DNA from: Proteiniphilum acetatigenes DSM 18083
GTDB lineage: Bacteria; Bacteroidota; Bacteroidia; Bacteroidales; Dysgonomonadaceae
DNA length: 64,000 nt
Assembly (NCBI RefSeq): GCF_000380985.1
Contig: NZ_KB905697.1
Span: 62,001-126,000 of the forward strand
Direction: 5' to 3'
Part shown: in pieces, positions 1-8,730 of the stretch
How positions within the stretch are numbered: the stretch's first letter is position 1
Layout: each line of letters begins with the position of its first letter
Program-made: the position numbers and the translations under genes
The notes under the pieces: generated by a model
Told to the model about the DNA's origin: nothing
Database searches by the model: none
Seen by the model: the letters and a program-made list of their open reading frames with translations, nothing else

Positions 1-279
1 ATTTTTGGTGATGGCCGTCTGTATAAGGAACTGTTGCTGCAGGAGCAGGTTACCGTTAAAACAGGAAGTTCCCTTAATCCGGTCATGCATAAGAGATATA
101 CTAATTCCGCTATATTTAAGTGGTGAGAGGTAGCTGTCGTTGAGAAACGCTTTCCCGACACCCAAAAGGGTAGCTTGGTTGACAGGGCTTACCGGAAGTA
201 TAGGTGAGCGGTTCTCCTGTGAAACCGTCACGCAAAGAATACCGATCCATATACTAAGCAGTAGCGCTGTTTTCTTCAT
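1..279 (-). CDS. Putative secreted DUF3316-like protein (partial, 3' end outside window)
   Basis: An open frame runs on the minus strand from an ATG at 279 to the window edge (93 codons, no stop). The N-terminus, MKKTALLLSIWIGILCVTVS, is a typical signal peptide, so the product is exported. I see no catalytic motif in the visible part. A DUF3316 protein often follows parC in Bacteroidales as I recall, and the start lies only 9 bases after the parC stop, so it is probably cotranscribed with parC. The family assignment rests on position and general appearance, not on a conserved motif. Confidence 0.5.
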   Translation of the reverse strand, partial: MKKTALLLSIWIGILCVTVSQENRSPILPVSPVNQATLLGVGKAFLNDSYLSPLKYSGISISLMHDRIKGTSCFNGNLLLQQQFLIQTAITKN

Positions 280-288
280 TGTAGTCAA

Positions 289-3012
289 TTAAAATAACTT
301 CATCTGGCCGGTAATCTCATCACGTAAATCGGCGTCGGAAATATCATTCTCCCCCGTCTCACCAATCTCACCATTCTCACCATTCTCCTCACCGATCTCC
401 ACTTTCATTGTCTGTTGTGGCTCCTCTTCAGGTTCGGGGAAACGGAGCGGTTCCAGTTCCTCCACCTCCACCACCTCATAATTGGAGATGCGTTTACCTT
501 TTGCCTTATAACTTTTCACACCGATAAATTCCTCCACGTCGATCTCCAGTGGTTCCCGGAAATCGTCATGTCCTCCAAAGATGGCTTTTACCCTGGGGTA
601 AACCGTATCGGTCAGCAAGAACAAGCGGGAGTTGGTGTTATCGCCCACAAAGTGAAGTGGTTTCTCAGACGGTTCAAAGGTAAACCGTTTAAGATAAGCA
701 TAACCCTGGTCGGCGTCAAAGAGTGCTGCCGTCCATACCTTATGTTCATCAAACTTCCCGATATGGAGTATATTATGTGGAAAGTGATTAGTGAGGTCGA
801 AATTACAGATATAGTATTCGCCTACGGTAGTAATCACCAGGATCATGTCGTCACCCTGGAATTCACCCAGGAATTTACCACTGCCTTCATAGTTGAGGCG
901 GAAGACGTCGGGGTCGAACCACACCTTGCGACCGCCGAGCGTTGATACCCCTTTCTGTTTAAGCTGAATGCGGTATACTTCGGCTTTAGTAAGGATATTC
1001 CCCATAGCTTGCCTCCCCTTGATCTCTATCTCACTGAAATCTTTCTCGAACTGAAGGATACGCATACGCGGCTTAGGCTTGAGGATTACCTTGATAGTTT
1101 CGGCCTCTCCGTTGGGATTAACGCTAAAGTAAGCGATGCGCGAACCCGGTTTACCACGGGTAAGGTCATATTCCTTATCGCGGTTGACGCCGATAACAGC
1201 AAACCGTTTAATGTAGTGCGGCGCTTTCTTGCCATCGCGGTACACCACATTATAGATGGTACGTTTATCGTTCCGTTTAAAGACACCTGCATAGAGGATG
1301 CCTTTACCGACGAACATCTTATCACTCACCTTCACTACCTTATATTTGCCGTCCTTGAAGAAGACAATGATATCGTCAATATCGGAGCAGTTGCAGACAA
1401 ATTCGTCCTTCTTCATGCCGGTACCAATGAAACCCTCTTCACGATTTATATAGAGTTTTTCGTTGGCTTCGACCACCTTGGTGGCTTCGATATTTTCGAA
1501 ACTGCGGATGATGGTGCGGCGCGGGAAATTCTTTCCATACTTTTCTTTGAGCATCAGGAACCATGCGATAGTGTAATCAACCAAATGATTGAGGTTATGA
1601 TCGATCTCCCCGATCTCTTCCTTAAGTTTGGCAATCAACTCATCCGACTTGTCGGAGTTGAATTTGAGGATACGTCCCATTCTGATCTCCATCAGCCTGA
1701 GGATATCCTCTCGGGTGATTTCACGAAGAAAAGAGGGTTTATAGGGCTCGAGACGTTGATCGATATGTACTACGGCAATATCCATGTTTTTTGCGTTCTC
1801 GAACTCCTTATCCTTATAGATCCTTTCTTCAATAAATATTTTTTCGAGTGATGCAAAAAGCAGCGCTTCCTGTTTTTCACTTTTTTCGATCTCCAGTTCA
1901 CGACGCAGCAGTTCCCGTGTAGTATCGACGGACGAGCGTAATACGTCGCTCACAGTAAGAAAATGTGGTCTGTTGTCGTCAATAACACAGCAGTTGGGAG
2001 AGATGCTGATCTCACAATCGGTAAAGGCATAGAGGGCATCGATCGTCTTGTCGGAAGAAACGCCGGGCGCCAGTTGTACCTGAATCTCCACGTTTTGCGC
2101 CGTGATGTCATCCACCTTTCTGATCTTGATCTTCCCTTTGTCGTTAGCCTTAAGGATGGAGTCCACCAGCCCTGCAGTAGTCTTTCCGTAAGGTATATCT
2201 TTTATGACTAACGTCTTGTTATCTATCTTTGAGATGGTAGTACGGATCTTCACCGAACCACCCCTTTCACCATCGTTGTATTTCTCAACGTCGATATATC
2301 CTCCGGTTTGGAAGTCAGGATATAATGTAAACTCTTCCTCTTGCAGGTAATTTACGGCGGCATCGCATACCTCGTTGAAGTTGTGGGGCAATATTTTGGA
2401 AGAGAGACCTACAGCGATCCCTTCAGCTCCCTGCACCAGAAGGAGAGGGAATTTGGCAGGGAGCGTGACCGGTTCCTTATTTCGGCCGTCATAAGATGCT
2501 TTCCACTCGGTAGTCTTCGGATTGAAGAGCACTTCAAGGGCAAATTTGTTGAGTCGTGCCTCGATATAACGAGGTGCGGCAGCACCGTCACCGGTAAGGA
2601 TATTTCCCCAGTTACCCTGACAATCGATCAGCAGATCTTTCTGTCCAAGCTGTACCAAAGCGTCGCCAATAGAAGCATCGCCGTGCGGGTGGTATTGCAT
2701 GGTCGTCCCGATGATATTGGCGACCTTGTTGTAGCGACCGTCATCCATCCGCTTCATAGCGTGTAGGATACGGCGCTGCACCGGCTTGAGACCATCGAAG
2801 ATATGCGGCACAGCACGTTCGAGGATCACGTAGGAAGCGTAATCGAGGAACCAGTTCTGATACATCTTGGAGAGGTTGAGCGAACTGTCGTCGCCCAGCC
2901 TTACCGGCACTTTAGAGCCGGAGAAAGACTCGGAGGAAAGAAGGGTTTCATCCTCTTCCATACTTTCCTCTCTCTCTTTTATATCGTCGTCGTTAGGTAA
3001 TTTGGGAGACAT
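289..3012 (-). CDS. parC: DNA topoisomerase IV subunit A (ParC-type)
   Basis: This is the cleavage/rejoining subunit of a type IIA topoisomerase, which decatenates and relaxes chromosomes with ParE. The 907-residue protein has the winged-helix and tower region near its N-terminus, with YHPHGDASIGDALV at about 107-120 and the catalytic tyrosine in AAPRYIEARL at Y149. A beta-pinwheel-like C-terminal half follows. The product ends in a Glu/Gly/Asn-rich acidic tail encoded by a short degenerate DNA repeat (348-399). The position matching GyrA Ser83 is Ala113; Asp117 matches GyrA Asp87. ParC is preferred over GyrA because of the long acidic N-terminal extension and tail and the adjoining DUF3316-like gene, but I separate the two mainly by general resemblance. 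Confidence 0.92.
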   Translation of the reverse strand: MSPKLPNDDDIKEREESMEEDETLLSSESFSGSKVPVRLGDDSSLNLSKMYQNWFLDYASYVILERAVPHIFDGLKPVQRRILHAMKRMDDGRYNKVANIIGTTMQYHPHGDASIGDALVQLGQKDLLIDCQGNWGNILTGDGAAAPRYIEARLNKFALEVLFNPKTTEWKASYDGRNKEPVTLPAKFPLLLVQGAEGIAVGLSSKILPHNFNEVCDAAVNYLQEEEFTLYPDFQTGGYIDVEKYNDGERGGSVKIRTTISKIDNKTLVIKDIPYGKTTAGLVDSILKANDKGKIKIRKVDDITAQNVEIQVQLAPGVSSDKTIDALYAFTDCEISISPNCCVIDDNRPHFLTVSDVLRSSVDTTRELLRRELEIEKSEKQEALLFASLEKIFIEERIYKDKEFENAKNMDIAVVHIDQRLEPYKPSFLREITREDILRLMEIRMGRILKFNSDKSDELIAKLKEEIGEIDHNLNHLVDYTIAWFLMLKEKYGKNFPRRTIIRSFENIEATKVVEANEKLYINREEGFIGTGMKKDEFVCNCSDIDDIIVFFKDGKYKVVKVSDKMFVGKGILYAGVFKRNDKRTIYNVVYRDGKKAPHYIKRFAVIGVNRDKEYDLTRGKPGSRIAYFSVNPNGEAETIKVILKPKPRMRILQFEKDFSEIEIKGRQAMGNILTKAEVYRIQLKQKGVSTLGGRKVWFDPDVFRLNYEGSGKFLGEFQGDDMILVITTVGEYYICNFDLTNHFPHNILHIGKFDEHKVWTAALFDADQGYAYLKRFTFEPSEKPLHFVGDNTNSRLFLLTDTVYPRVKAIFGGHDDFREPLEIDVEEFIGVKSYKAKGKRISNYEVVEVEELEPLRFPEPEEEPQQTMKVEIGEENGENGEIGETGENDISDADLRDEITGQMKLF

Positions 3013-3017
3013 ATATT

Positions 3018-3172
3018 TTTATAATGTGCTAATTTATCAATATGCGAATATGCCAAAAATTACAAACCGGCAGAGCCAACAATCCCTTGCCTGTTAATCA
3101 CATTGGCACATTAGTCATTACCTGTCCCGACTTGTCAGGATTGGCACATCGGCATATTAAATTATTGCTCAA
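3018..3172. repeat. Degenerate intergenic inverted repeat between M48 gene and parC
   Basis: The gap carries AATATGCGAATATGCC near 3041 and its approximate inverted copy GGCACATCGGCATATT near 3144. Between them are tandem GGCACATTAG-like words and a CCTGTC...CAGG palindrome near 3121. I recall similar low-complexity intergenic sequence in many Bacteroidales genomes. No gene is visible in it. Confidence 0.5.
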
Positions 3173-3201
3173 AGATAACAATTTTAAGAAGAATTGCCAA
3201 A

Positions 3202-4125
3202 TTAGAAAGTCCACTCTTCGGATGTCTTCGCCTTACCGGTTTCCGCCGGTACCGTTACGTTGGTTTTAATGGGCTCTTTGGTATTATTCTGCACTCCCGC
3301 ACCTTTATAGTACTGCAATGCATTGGGCATGATAGACTCAATACGTGTGATGCGATTATTGTCGTTAGGGTGTGTACTCAAGGCTTCAGGGATCTGGGAT
3401 CCGCCTGATTGTTGCGCCATCCTTGTCCAGAAAGGAACTGCAACCCGGGGATCATAACCGGCTATAGCCATCAGTATGAGCCCGATCTCATCGGCTTCAT
3501 ACTCATGTTTCCGTGCATAGGGCATCATCACTCCATATTGTGCTCCCAGACCAAAGACGGTACTTCCAAGTTGTTGCATAACCTGCGAATTACCCAAAAG
3601 TCCTCCTGCAATGGCACCTCCATATTGCAGAGCCACTTGTTGACTCAATCTCTCATTGGAGTGGCGGGCGAGCACATGGGCTATTTCATGTCCCATAACC
3701 ACCGCCAATGCTTCTTCGGTTTGGGTGACGGAGAGCAGGCCGGTGTAAACGACCACCTTACCGCCCGGCATAGCAAAGGCATTCACACTATTCTCTTTCA
3801 CCAGATTAAACTCCCATGCATAATTATCGAGTTCCGATGCATAACCGTTATTGGTATAAAAAGTTTTAACCGCATTGGCGATCCGGGTGCCGACACGGCT
3901 TACCATCTGTGCATTGGGTGTACCTCTTTCAACAGGAGCTGTGCGCATAAACTCCTGATATTGTTGCAGGCTCAATGCCATCACCTCTTCATTGGATACT
4001 AACTGGAGCTGCCTTCTTCCGGTAAACGGTACGCTCCCGCATGACTCTAAGAACAGCGCCGCCACAAATATCACGAGCGTGAATTTTATTGTTCCTTGTA
4101 ATTTCTTTTGTTCCATACTATTCAT
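3202..4125 (-). CDS. M48-family metalloprotease, lipoprotein
   Basis: This is a zinc metalloprotease of the BepA/LoiP (M48B) type, which in other bacteria handles quality control of outer-membrane proteins. From the ATG at 4125 the product has 307 residues. A signal sequence ends in a lipobox-like FLESC with Cys29, so it is probably a lipoprotein. The zinc motif HEIAH is at 146-150, and the third ligand is Glu210 in EYEAD. The frame extends upstream only to a TTG at 4137, so ATG 4125 is preferred. It is transcribed toward parC but separated by a repeat-rich gap and has its own 5' region. Substrates cannot be told from sequence. Confidence 0.9.
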   Translation of the reverse strand: MNSMEQKKLQGTIKFTLVIFVAALFLESCGSVPFTGRRQLQLVSNEEVMALSLQQYQEFMRTAPVERGTPNAQMVSRVGTRIANAVKTFYTNNGYASELDNYAWEFNLVKENSVNAFAMPGGKVVVYTGLLSVTQTEEALAVVMGHEIAHVLARHSNERLSQQVALQYGGAIAGGLLGNSQVMQQLGSTVFGLGAQYGVMMPYARKHEYEADEIGLILMAIAGYDPRVAVPFWTRMAQQSGGSQIPEALSTHPNDNNRITRIESIMPNALQYYKGAGVQNNTKEPIKTNVTVPAETGKAKTSEEWTF

Positions 4126-4127
4126 TT

Positions 4128-4200
4128 TTGGATTCAAGATTCAAAAATTCAAGATTCAAAATTATCAAATCAACAAATCATTAAATCATTAAATCAATTT
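4128..4200. repeat. Simple AT-rich direct repeats upstream of M48 gene
   Basis: The words GATTCAAGATTCAAAA and ATCATTAAATCATTAAATCA repeat in short tandem. This looks like low-complexity intergenic sequence. It is likely to hold the M48 promoter, but no clear TAnnTTTG box is seen. Confidence 0.5.
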
Positions 4201-4247
4201 TGGCAAAAGTATAAAAAAATCCAATTTAAAATGGTGTGAATCCCCAT

Positions 4248-4290
4248 AAAAAAGGATAGCCCGTCAATAAATAGTTGACAAGCTATCCTT
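4248..4290 (-). terminator. Rho-independent terminator after rpoZ-DUF4293
   Basis: A 9-bp stem AAGGATAGC/GCTATCCTT with an inner GTCAA/TTGAC extension closes a short loop. On the minus strand it is followed by a T run. It lies just downstream of the DUF4293 stop and ends that operon. Confidence 0.85.
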
Positions 4291-4320
4291 ACAATATGGT
4301 ATTGTGCGAGATTTTCGCTC

Positions 4321-4776
4321 TTACTTCCTAAGCCTGTTGAGTGACCGCACCAGTGCTTCGTCGGCGCCTATTCTTCGAATAGCAAGGATGGTGAGAATAA
4401 TAGCAATCACAGGCATGATAATTCCTATACCCACTTTTTGAAAGTGGAGACTCTCTACTGATGCGAGTTGGTATACAATAAATCCGAAATAGAGATAAAA
4501 CCCTATCATGAGGATAATATTGAAGATGGAGAAGCGTATCTGCAACATCCTTTTTTTGTAGAGAAAGACCGTAAAAAGTGCCAGTACCGAACTGGCGCCA
4601 CCTATGGCAAACAGTCCCCATGTAGAGTCGTTGAGTTGACCGTTCAGATAGACACCCATTGCCTCAAACACTGCCTGGTCGGCATTATAGAGGAACAGCG
4701 CCAAAGGCGTTACGGAGGCAATCAGCATAGCTGCTGCTGCCAAAAGGAGAAAAACCGTTTGGACACGTTGCAACAT
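4321..4776 (-). CDS. DUF4293 family membrane protein
   Basis: The 151-residue protein has four hydrophobic segments (about 5-28, 53-72, 80-103 and 115-133) and a basic tail, ADEALVRSLNRLRK, that I recognise from DUF4293 proteins of Bacteroidales. No catalytic residues are apparent and the function is unknown. The ATG starts one base after the stop of the omega-subunit gene (TAA-T-ATG). The two are therefore one transcription unit and probably translationally coupled, and a terminator follows directly. Confidence 0.85.
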   Translation of the reverse strand: MLQRVQTVFLLLAAAAMLIASVTPLALFLYNADQAVFEAMGVYLNGQLNDSTWGLFAIGGASSVLALFTVFLYKKRMLQIRFSIFNIILMIGFYLYFGFIVYQLASVESLHFQKVGIGIIMPVIAIILTILAIRRIGADEALVRSLNRLRK

Positions 4777-4777
4777 A

Positions 4778-5113
4778 TTATCCGAACATTTCTTTTTCCT
4801 TGGACGGATTGCGATAATAAATCTCTCCTTCTTTCCACTCTTCTATAGCCAACAGAGAGGGTTTAGGTAATTTTTCGTAGAAACGGGATATTTCTATCTG
4901 TTCATGATTTTCGAACACCTCTTCCAGATTATCGCTGTAAGAAGCGAATTCCTGCAGTTTGGCATCGAGATCCTGTTTCATTTCAACGGCCAACTGGTTT
5001 GCCCTCTTACTGATGATCATCACCATTTCATATACGTTACCCACCGGATCCGACATTTTCATTACATCGCGCGTCTCGGTGTTGGTGCTTGCAGCAATTT
5101 TCTTGTAATCCAT
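4778..5113 (-). CDS. rpoZ: DNA-directed RNA polymerase omega subunit (Rpb6/RpoZ)
   Basis: This small RNA polymerase subunit promotes assembly and stability of the core enzyme. The protein contains the omega/Rpb6 signature region DPVGNVYEMVMIISKRANQL followed by a helical KLQEFASYSDNLEEVFENHEQ segment and EISRFYEKLPKPS, as in Bacteroidetes omega proteins. The frame is open 12 codons further upstream, but the ATG at 5113 gives the MDYKK start I expect for the family and is preferred (111 residues). It is followed without a gap by the DUF4293 gene. Confidence 0.88.
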   Translation of the reverse strand: MDYKKIAASTNTETRDVMKMSDPVGNVYEMVMIISKRANQLAVEMKQDLDAKLQEFASYSDNLEEVFENHEQIEISRFYEKLPKPSLLAIEEWKEGEIYYRNPSKEKEMFG

Positions 5114-5161
5114 TTTTATTATATGTCTTGTTTTTTCTATTTTATTCAATTACATTTAGAC

Positions 5162-5280
5162 TATTTGAGTCGCCTTCGCTCCTCGATTGTTAATTGAGTC
5201 GCCTTCGCTCCTCGATTTCCAATTCTGCGTTCGGCAAAGTAAATAAATTCACTTTGCACTCACTTAACGAAATAGTTTAA
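5162..5280 (+). repeat. Dispersed intergenic repeat, copy A (two GTCGCCTTCGCTCCTCGA units)
   Basis: The segment has two adjacent copies of GTCGCCTTCGCTCCTCGA (within 5167-5187 and 5196-5216). These are followed by a TTCTGCGTTCGGCAAA-type stretch and CACTTAACGAAATAG. The same sequence family occurs near 8.8, 33.8, 35.3 and 49.2 kb. Here it sits between bamD and rpoZ and points against both genes. The promoter-bearing right end seen in other copies is absent. Confidence 0.85.
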
Positions 5281-5284
5281 TAGA

Positions 5285-6100
5285 TCAGGAAGTCGGAAGC
5301 ACATCTATTTTCTGCTGTGCTTCACGGTAATACCTATCGGCTTCAGCCATATATTTACCTTCGGGGAATGAATTTTTATAATTGAAATATTCATCGACCA
5401 CCAAACGGTAACGCTCGGGTTGTGCCCGTAACGTACTATTCTGTGCATATTCAAAGCGGGCGCGCAGGATAGTCATCTGGTATTCCTCCAGATATTTTGA
5501 GAAAGGATAGCTCTTCATCGCCTCACGGGCAGTGATAACAGACGACTCGTAATTATTACCCATATAATTACCAAGGTTCAGATAGAGTTGAGCAGCCAGC
5601 AATTCTTTATATGCCAGTTTTTCCTGCAATTCGAAAAGATAGTTCTTCGCCTGCTCGGCTCTTTCTGTCTGTGGATAGCGTTCGATATATTTCTGAAATT
5701 CGGCTATGGCTGTATAAGTCTTTGTCTGATCCAAACGGGGTTCGGGCGAATCGAGATACATGCCGTAAGCTGAATAGAAAAGAGCCGGCTCGGCGTATTC
5801 ACCATTGGGATAGGTGTTATAGTAAGATGTAAACCACTGTGTGGCCGAATAATAATCTTTTGAGTTGTAATGACTCTGAGCCAGGAGATAGAGTGATTCC
5901 TCGGCCTGGGCCGTCCCTTTCATAAAGGTGACCAGCTCTTCAAGTAATGTGATGGAACGGTTGTATTTTCCTTCCTCGAAATACTTTTTGGCATAACTGT
6001 ATTTCAAGTCTCTGTCAGTACTTTTCAGAATCTTATTGTACTCGTTGCAGGAACTCAATACCAAAGCGAGCAGTAAAAAGTAGCACAGTTTTATTCTCAT
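5285..6100 (-). CDS. bamD: Outer membrane protein assembly factor BamD
   Basis: This lipoprotein of the BAM complex inserts beta-barrel proteins into the outer membrane. The 271-residue product starts with a lipoprotein signal (LVLSSC, lipid Cys18). It then has several TPR-like helix pairs, for example FEEGKYNRSITLLEELV, AEESLYLLAQSHYNSKDYYSA and AIAEFQKYIERYPQTERAEQ, typical of BamD/YfiO. A TAAATTTG -7 box lies about 26 bases before the start. It is probably essential. The omega-subunit gene lies downstream on the same strand across the 5.2 kb repeat, so cotranscription is uncertain. Confidence 0.92.
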   Translation of the reverse strand: MRIKLCYFLLLALVLSSCNEYNKILKSTDRDLKYSYAKKYFEEGKYNRSITLLEELVTFMKGTAQAEESLYLLAQSHYNSKDYYSATQWFTSYYNTYPNGEYAEPALFYSAYGMYLDSPEPRLDQTKTYTAIAEFQKYIERYPQTERAEQAKNYLFELQEKLAYKELLAAQLYLNLGNYMGNNYESSVITAREAMKSYPFSKYLEEYQMTILRARFEYAQNSTLRAQPERYRLVVDEYFNYKNSFPEGKYMAEADRYYREAQQKIDVLPTS

Positions 6101-6125
6101 TACGTCACATGTGGGTTTTAGGATG

Positions 6126-6133
6126 CAAATTTA
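6126..6133 (-). promoter_or_regulatory. Promoter -7 box for bamD
   Basis: The minus strand reads TAAATTTG, matching the Bacteroidetes -7 consensus TAnnTTTG, 26 bases upstream of the bamD ATG. No good TTTG is seen at -33. Confidence 0.5.
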
Positions 6134-6234
6134 CTGAATCTTTCTCATTAATGGATAACAGATCGGGAGTTTTTATTCTATTTTAGGATTTGATACAATT
6201 AAAAAATTACCAATCACTAATTAGAAATTGCCAT

Positions 6235-7752
6235 TTATTGAGTGTTGTTTACTATAAAATCGAGGATACTGTCTACATATTTCCGGTCGTTAGAGAGCTT
6301 GGGCACTTTATTTTGACCTCCTGCTTTCCCCCTGTATTTCATCCAGTTGTAAAAAGTATCTTTTTCCATGACCTTCACAACCGGCATACCCAATGAGAGA
6401 TTATAAGAACGTTTTGCTTCGTAGTCGGAATTAAGCCGCTTCAGGCTCTCGTCGAGAATACGGGTGAATTCGTCAGGATCGCCGGCGGGCGGGATTTCAA
6501 ATTCAATGAGCCATTCATGGGCGCCATTGCTATGTTCTCCAAAATAGACCGGCGCCGCAGTATATTCAGTCACTTTTGCTCCGGTACGGCGACACGCTTC
6601 ATCAATGGCTTTGTCGGCATTATCAACGATCAGCTCCTCACCGAAAGCATTGATAAACTGCTTGGTACGACCTGTAATCTTGAAAAGATAAGGATCGACG
6701 GAGGTAAATTGAATAGTATCTCCTATCCTGTAACGCCAAAGCCCTCCACTGGTCGAAATTACTACGGCGTACTGCTCACCTATCTCCACTCCGCTCAGGG
6801 GCACGGCAACCGGATTATTCTTATCCCACTCCCCGGAAGGAATAAATTCATAATACACTTCGTTATCGAGCAATAATAACATATCTTTGGAAGCAGGTGA
6901 AAACTGCACACCGAAGAATCCCTCCGAAGCGTTATAGGTTTCCCAGTATCGCATCTTCTCAGACGGTATTAGTTTTTCATATTGTTCCTGAAACGGGAGA
7001 AAGCCGACACCACCATGAAAGAATACCTCGAGGTGGGGCCATAGCTCGGAGATGGCACAGCCGGTATCTTCCACGATCTTTTTCAACAACACCAATATCC
7101 AGGAGGGTACTCCCACCATAGCTCGGATGTCAGCCTTCACAGCATAGTCCACCAACTTTTGCAATTTCTCTTCCCAGTCGGGCAACAAGGCAATGCTTTC
7201 GGGTGTTCTTCTTCTCTTCGCTGCTGCCGGAAGATTCTTCATCAGAATTGCTGATATATCGCCTGTATAGATATCGCCGCCGATACGGTTGATTTGCTGG
7301 CTTCCACCTAATACCAATGTCTTACCCAATATAAATGCGGTATCAGGATGATGATGTGCGTAGATTCCCAGCATATGATAACCGGCGCGGTAGTTGCAAT
7401 TGTATAAAGACTCTCTGGTAACAGGAATATATTTGCTCTTGTCCTCGGTAGTGCCCGACGACATGGCAAACCACTTCACCGGAGTATCCCAGAGCACATC
7501 CTGCTGCTTATGGATGATTATTTTATCGAGCCAGGGGCGCAACTCTTCGTACGAGATAACCGGCACCCGGGTAGTAAAATCACTGCTGTTTCGAATAGAG
7601 TGAAAGTTGTTTTCTTTTCCGTAAAGTGTATTCTGCCCATGCCCGAGCAAGTAGTCAAGGGTTCGTTGTTGTGTTCCTAGCGGATCTTTTACAAATTTTT
7701 TCACCGGCCTATAATAGCCGGTGAGTATAGAGCGGGTTATTTTCTGAATCAT
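6235..7752 (-). CDS. GH3-family acyl-adenylating protein
   Basis: This 505-residue protein belongs to the GH3 family, named for plant auxin-responsive acyl-amido synthetases. These enzymes adenylate a carboxylic acid with ATP and then usually transfer it to an amine. The P-loop-like AMSSGTTEDKSKYIP lies at about 96-110, and a LWRYRIGDTIQFT motif occurs near 345. A C-terminal domain follows. Bacterial GH3 homologues are common in Bacteroidetes and their substrates are largely unknown. It is monocistronic by spacing. I see no sign of truncation. Confidence 0.88.
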   Translation of the reverse strand: MIQKITRSILTGYYRPVKKFVKDPLGTQQRTLDYLLGHGQNTLYGKENNFHSIRNSSDFTTRVPVISYEELRPWLDKIIIHKQQDVLWDTPVKWFAMSSGTTEDKSKYIPVTRESLYNCNYRAGYHMLGIYAHHHPDTAFILGKTLVLGGSQQINRIGGDIYTGDISAILMKNLPAAAKRRRTPESIALLPDWEEKLQKLVDYAVKADIRAMVGVPSWILVLLKKIVEDTGCAISELWPHLEVFFHGGVGFLPFQEQYEKLIPSEKMRYWETYNASEGFFGVQFSPASKDMLLLLDNEVYYEFIPSGEWDKNNPVAVPLSGVEIGEQYAVVISTSGGLWRYRIGDTIQFTSVDPYLFKITGRTKQFINAFGEELIVDNADKAIDEACRRTGAKVTEYTAAPVYFGEHSNGAHEWLIEFEIPPAGDPDEFTRILDESLKRLNSDYEAKRSYNLSLGMPVVKVMEKDTFYNWMKYRGKAGGQNKVPKLSNDRKYVDSILDFIVNNTQ

Positions 7753-7833
7753 TCTATAATGAATTGAATCGCAAAGGTAGGCACGAGATTCGAAAATAGG
7801 AAAAACAAAGTCACAATTTAATTAAAAAACAGT

Positions 7834-8535
7834 TCATCCCATGCGGCTTATTTTGTGGAGCCGCTCTTCATCTATAATCTTTATTTTTCTTCCGTCGATG
7901 GCGATGATGCGTTCATTTACAAAATTGGAAAGGGTCCGGATGGCGTTGGAAGTGGTCATATTAGAGAGGCTGGCCAGATCCTCACGCGCCAGATAGATGT
8001 TAATGGTAGCACCGTCTTCTTCCAGGCCATAACTTTCCTTCAAAGCCAGCAGCGATTCTGCCAGTCTTCCCCGTACATGTTTTTGTGTAAGATTTACAAC
8101 CCTCTGATCGGCAATACCAAGGTCGACCGACAACATCTGGATAAAGAAAAAGGCCAAATTACCATTTTCCCGCAGGAACTTCTCTATCAACTCCATGGGG
8201 ATCATACAGACAGTGCAGGATTCGAAAGCCATGGCGGCAGTCACATAATTCTCGCGGGCAAAATAAGCCCTGTAACCAAAATATTGTATCGGACGTATAA
8301 TTCTGATAATCTGACTACGCCCGCCTACTCCGCTTTTGAAAATTTTTACTTTTCCTGAAAAAAGACACATCAGTTCTCTAGGCGTATCATCTTCAAGATA
8401 AATCAGTTCATTCTTTTTAAAATGAACTATACGGGCGTTACTACGCAAAATTTCGCGTTCAGCGTCCGTCAACATCCTCCAAATATCGGGTAATGAGGAG
8501 GATATATCGATTACATCTTTCTTCTTTCCGGCCAT
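7834..8535 (-). CDS. Crp/Fnr-family transcriptional regulator
   Basis: The protein has an N-terminal cyclic-nucleotide-binding-type beta-barrel (about 30-125), a long dimerisation helix and a C-terminal winged helix with LAREDLASLSNMTTSNAIRTLSNF as the recognition region. No Fnr-type cysteine cluster is seen, so it probably does not bind an iron-sulfur cluster; the ligand is unknown. The frame is open to 8604, but a TATATTTG promoter box at 8564-8571 lies inside that extension. The ATG at 8535 (MAGKKKD, 233 residues) is therefore taken as the start. It is divergent from the DUF5686 gene across a 440-base repeat-rich gap. Confidence 0.88.
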   Translation of the reverse strand: MAGKKKDVIDISSSLPDIWRMLTDAEREILRSNARIVHFKKNELIYLEDDTPRELMCLFSGKVKIFKSGVGGRSQIIRIIRPIQYFGYRAYFARENYVTAAMAFESCTVCMIPMELIEKFLRENGNLAFFFIQMLSVDLGIADQRVVNLTQKHVRGRLAESLLALKESYGLEEDGATINIYLAREDLASLSNMTTSNAIRTLSNFVNERIIAIDGRKIKIIDEERLHKISRMG

Positions 8536-8563
8536 GAATGTTATAGAACTATGTTCTAAAACA

Positions 8564-8571
8564 CAAATATA
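8564..8571 (-). promoter_or_regulatory. Promoter -7 box for the Crp/Fnr gene
   Basis: TATATTTG on the minus strand lies 28 bases before the ATG at 8535, matching TAnnTTTG. It decides the start codon, because in-frame codons further upstream would not be transcribed from it. Confidence 0.6.
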
Positions 8572-8730
8572 CCGGTTTTTTTTATAAATAACCGTAAAAA
8601 ACATCTTTTTTACTATCAGAAGGGTTCTGCAATAATCTTTTTTCAGTAAAAAAACCGGTTTATCTACATCATCCTTCTTATAAAAATTTTCAATGGTTAA
8701 AAAAAATGTAAGTTTGGAGAATATTAGGAT

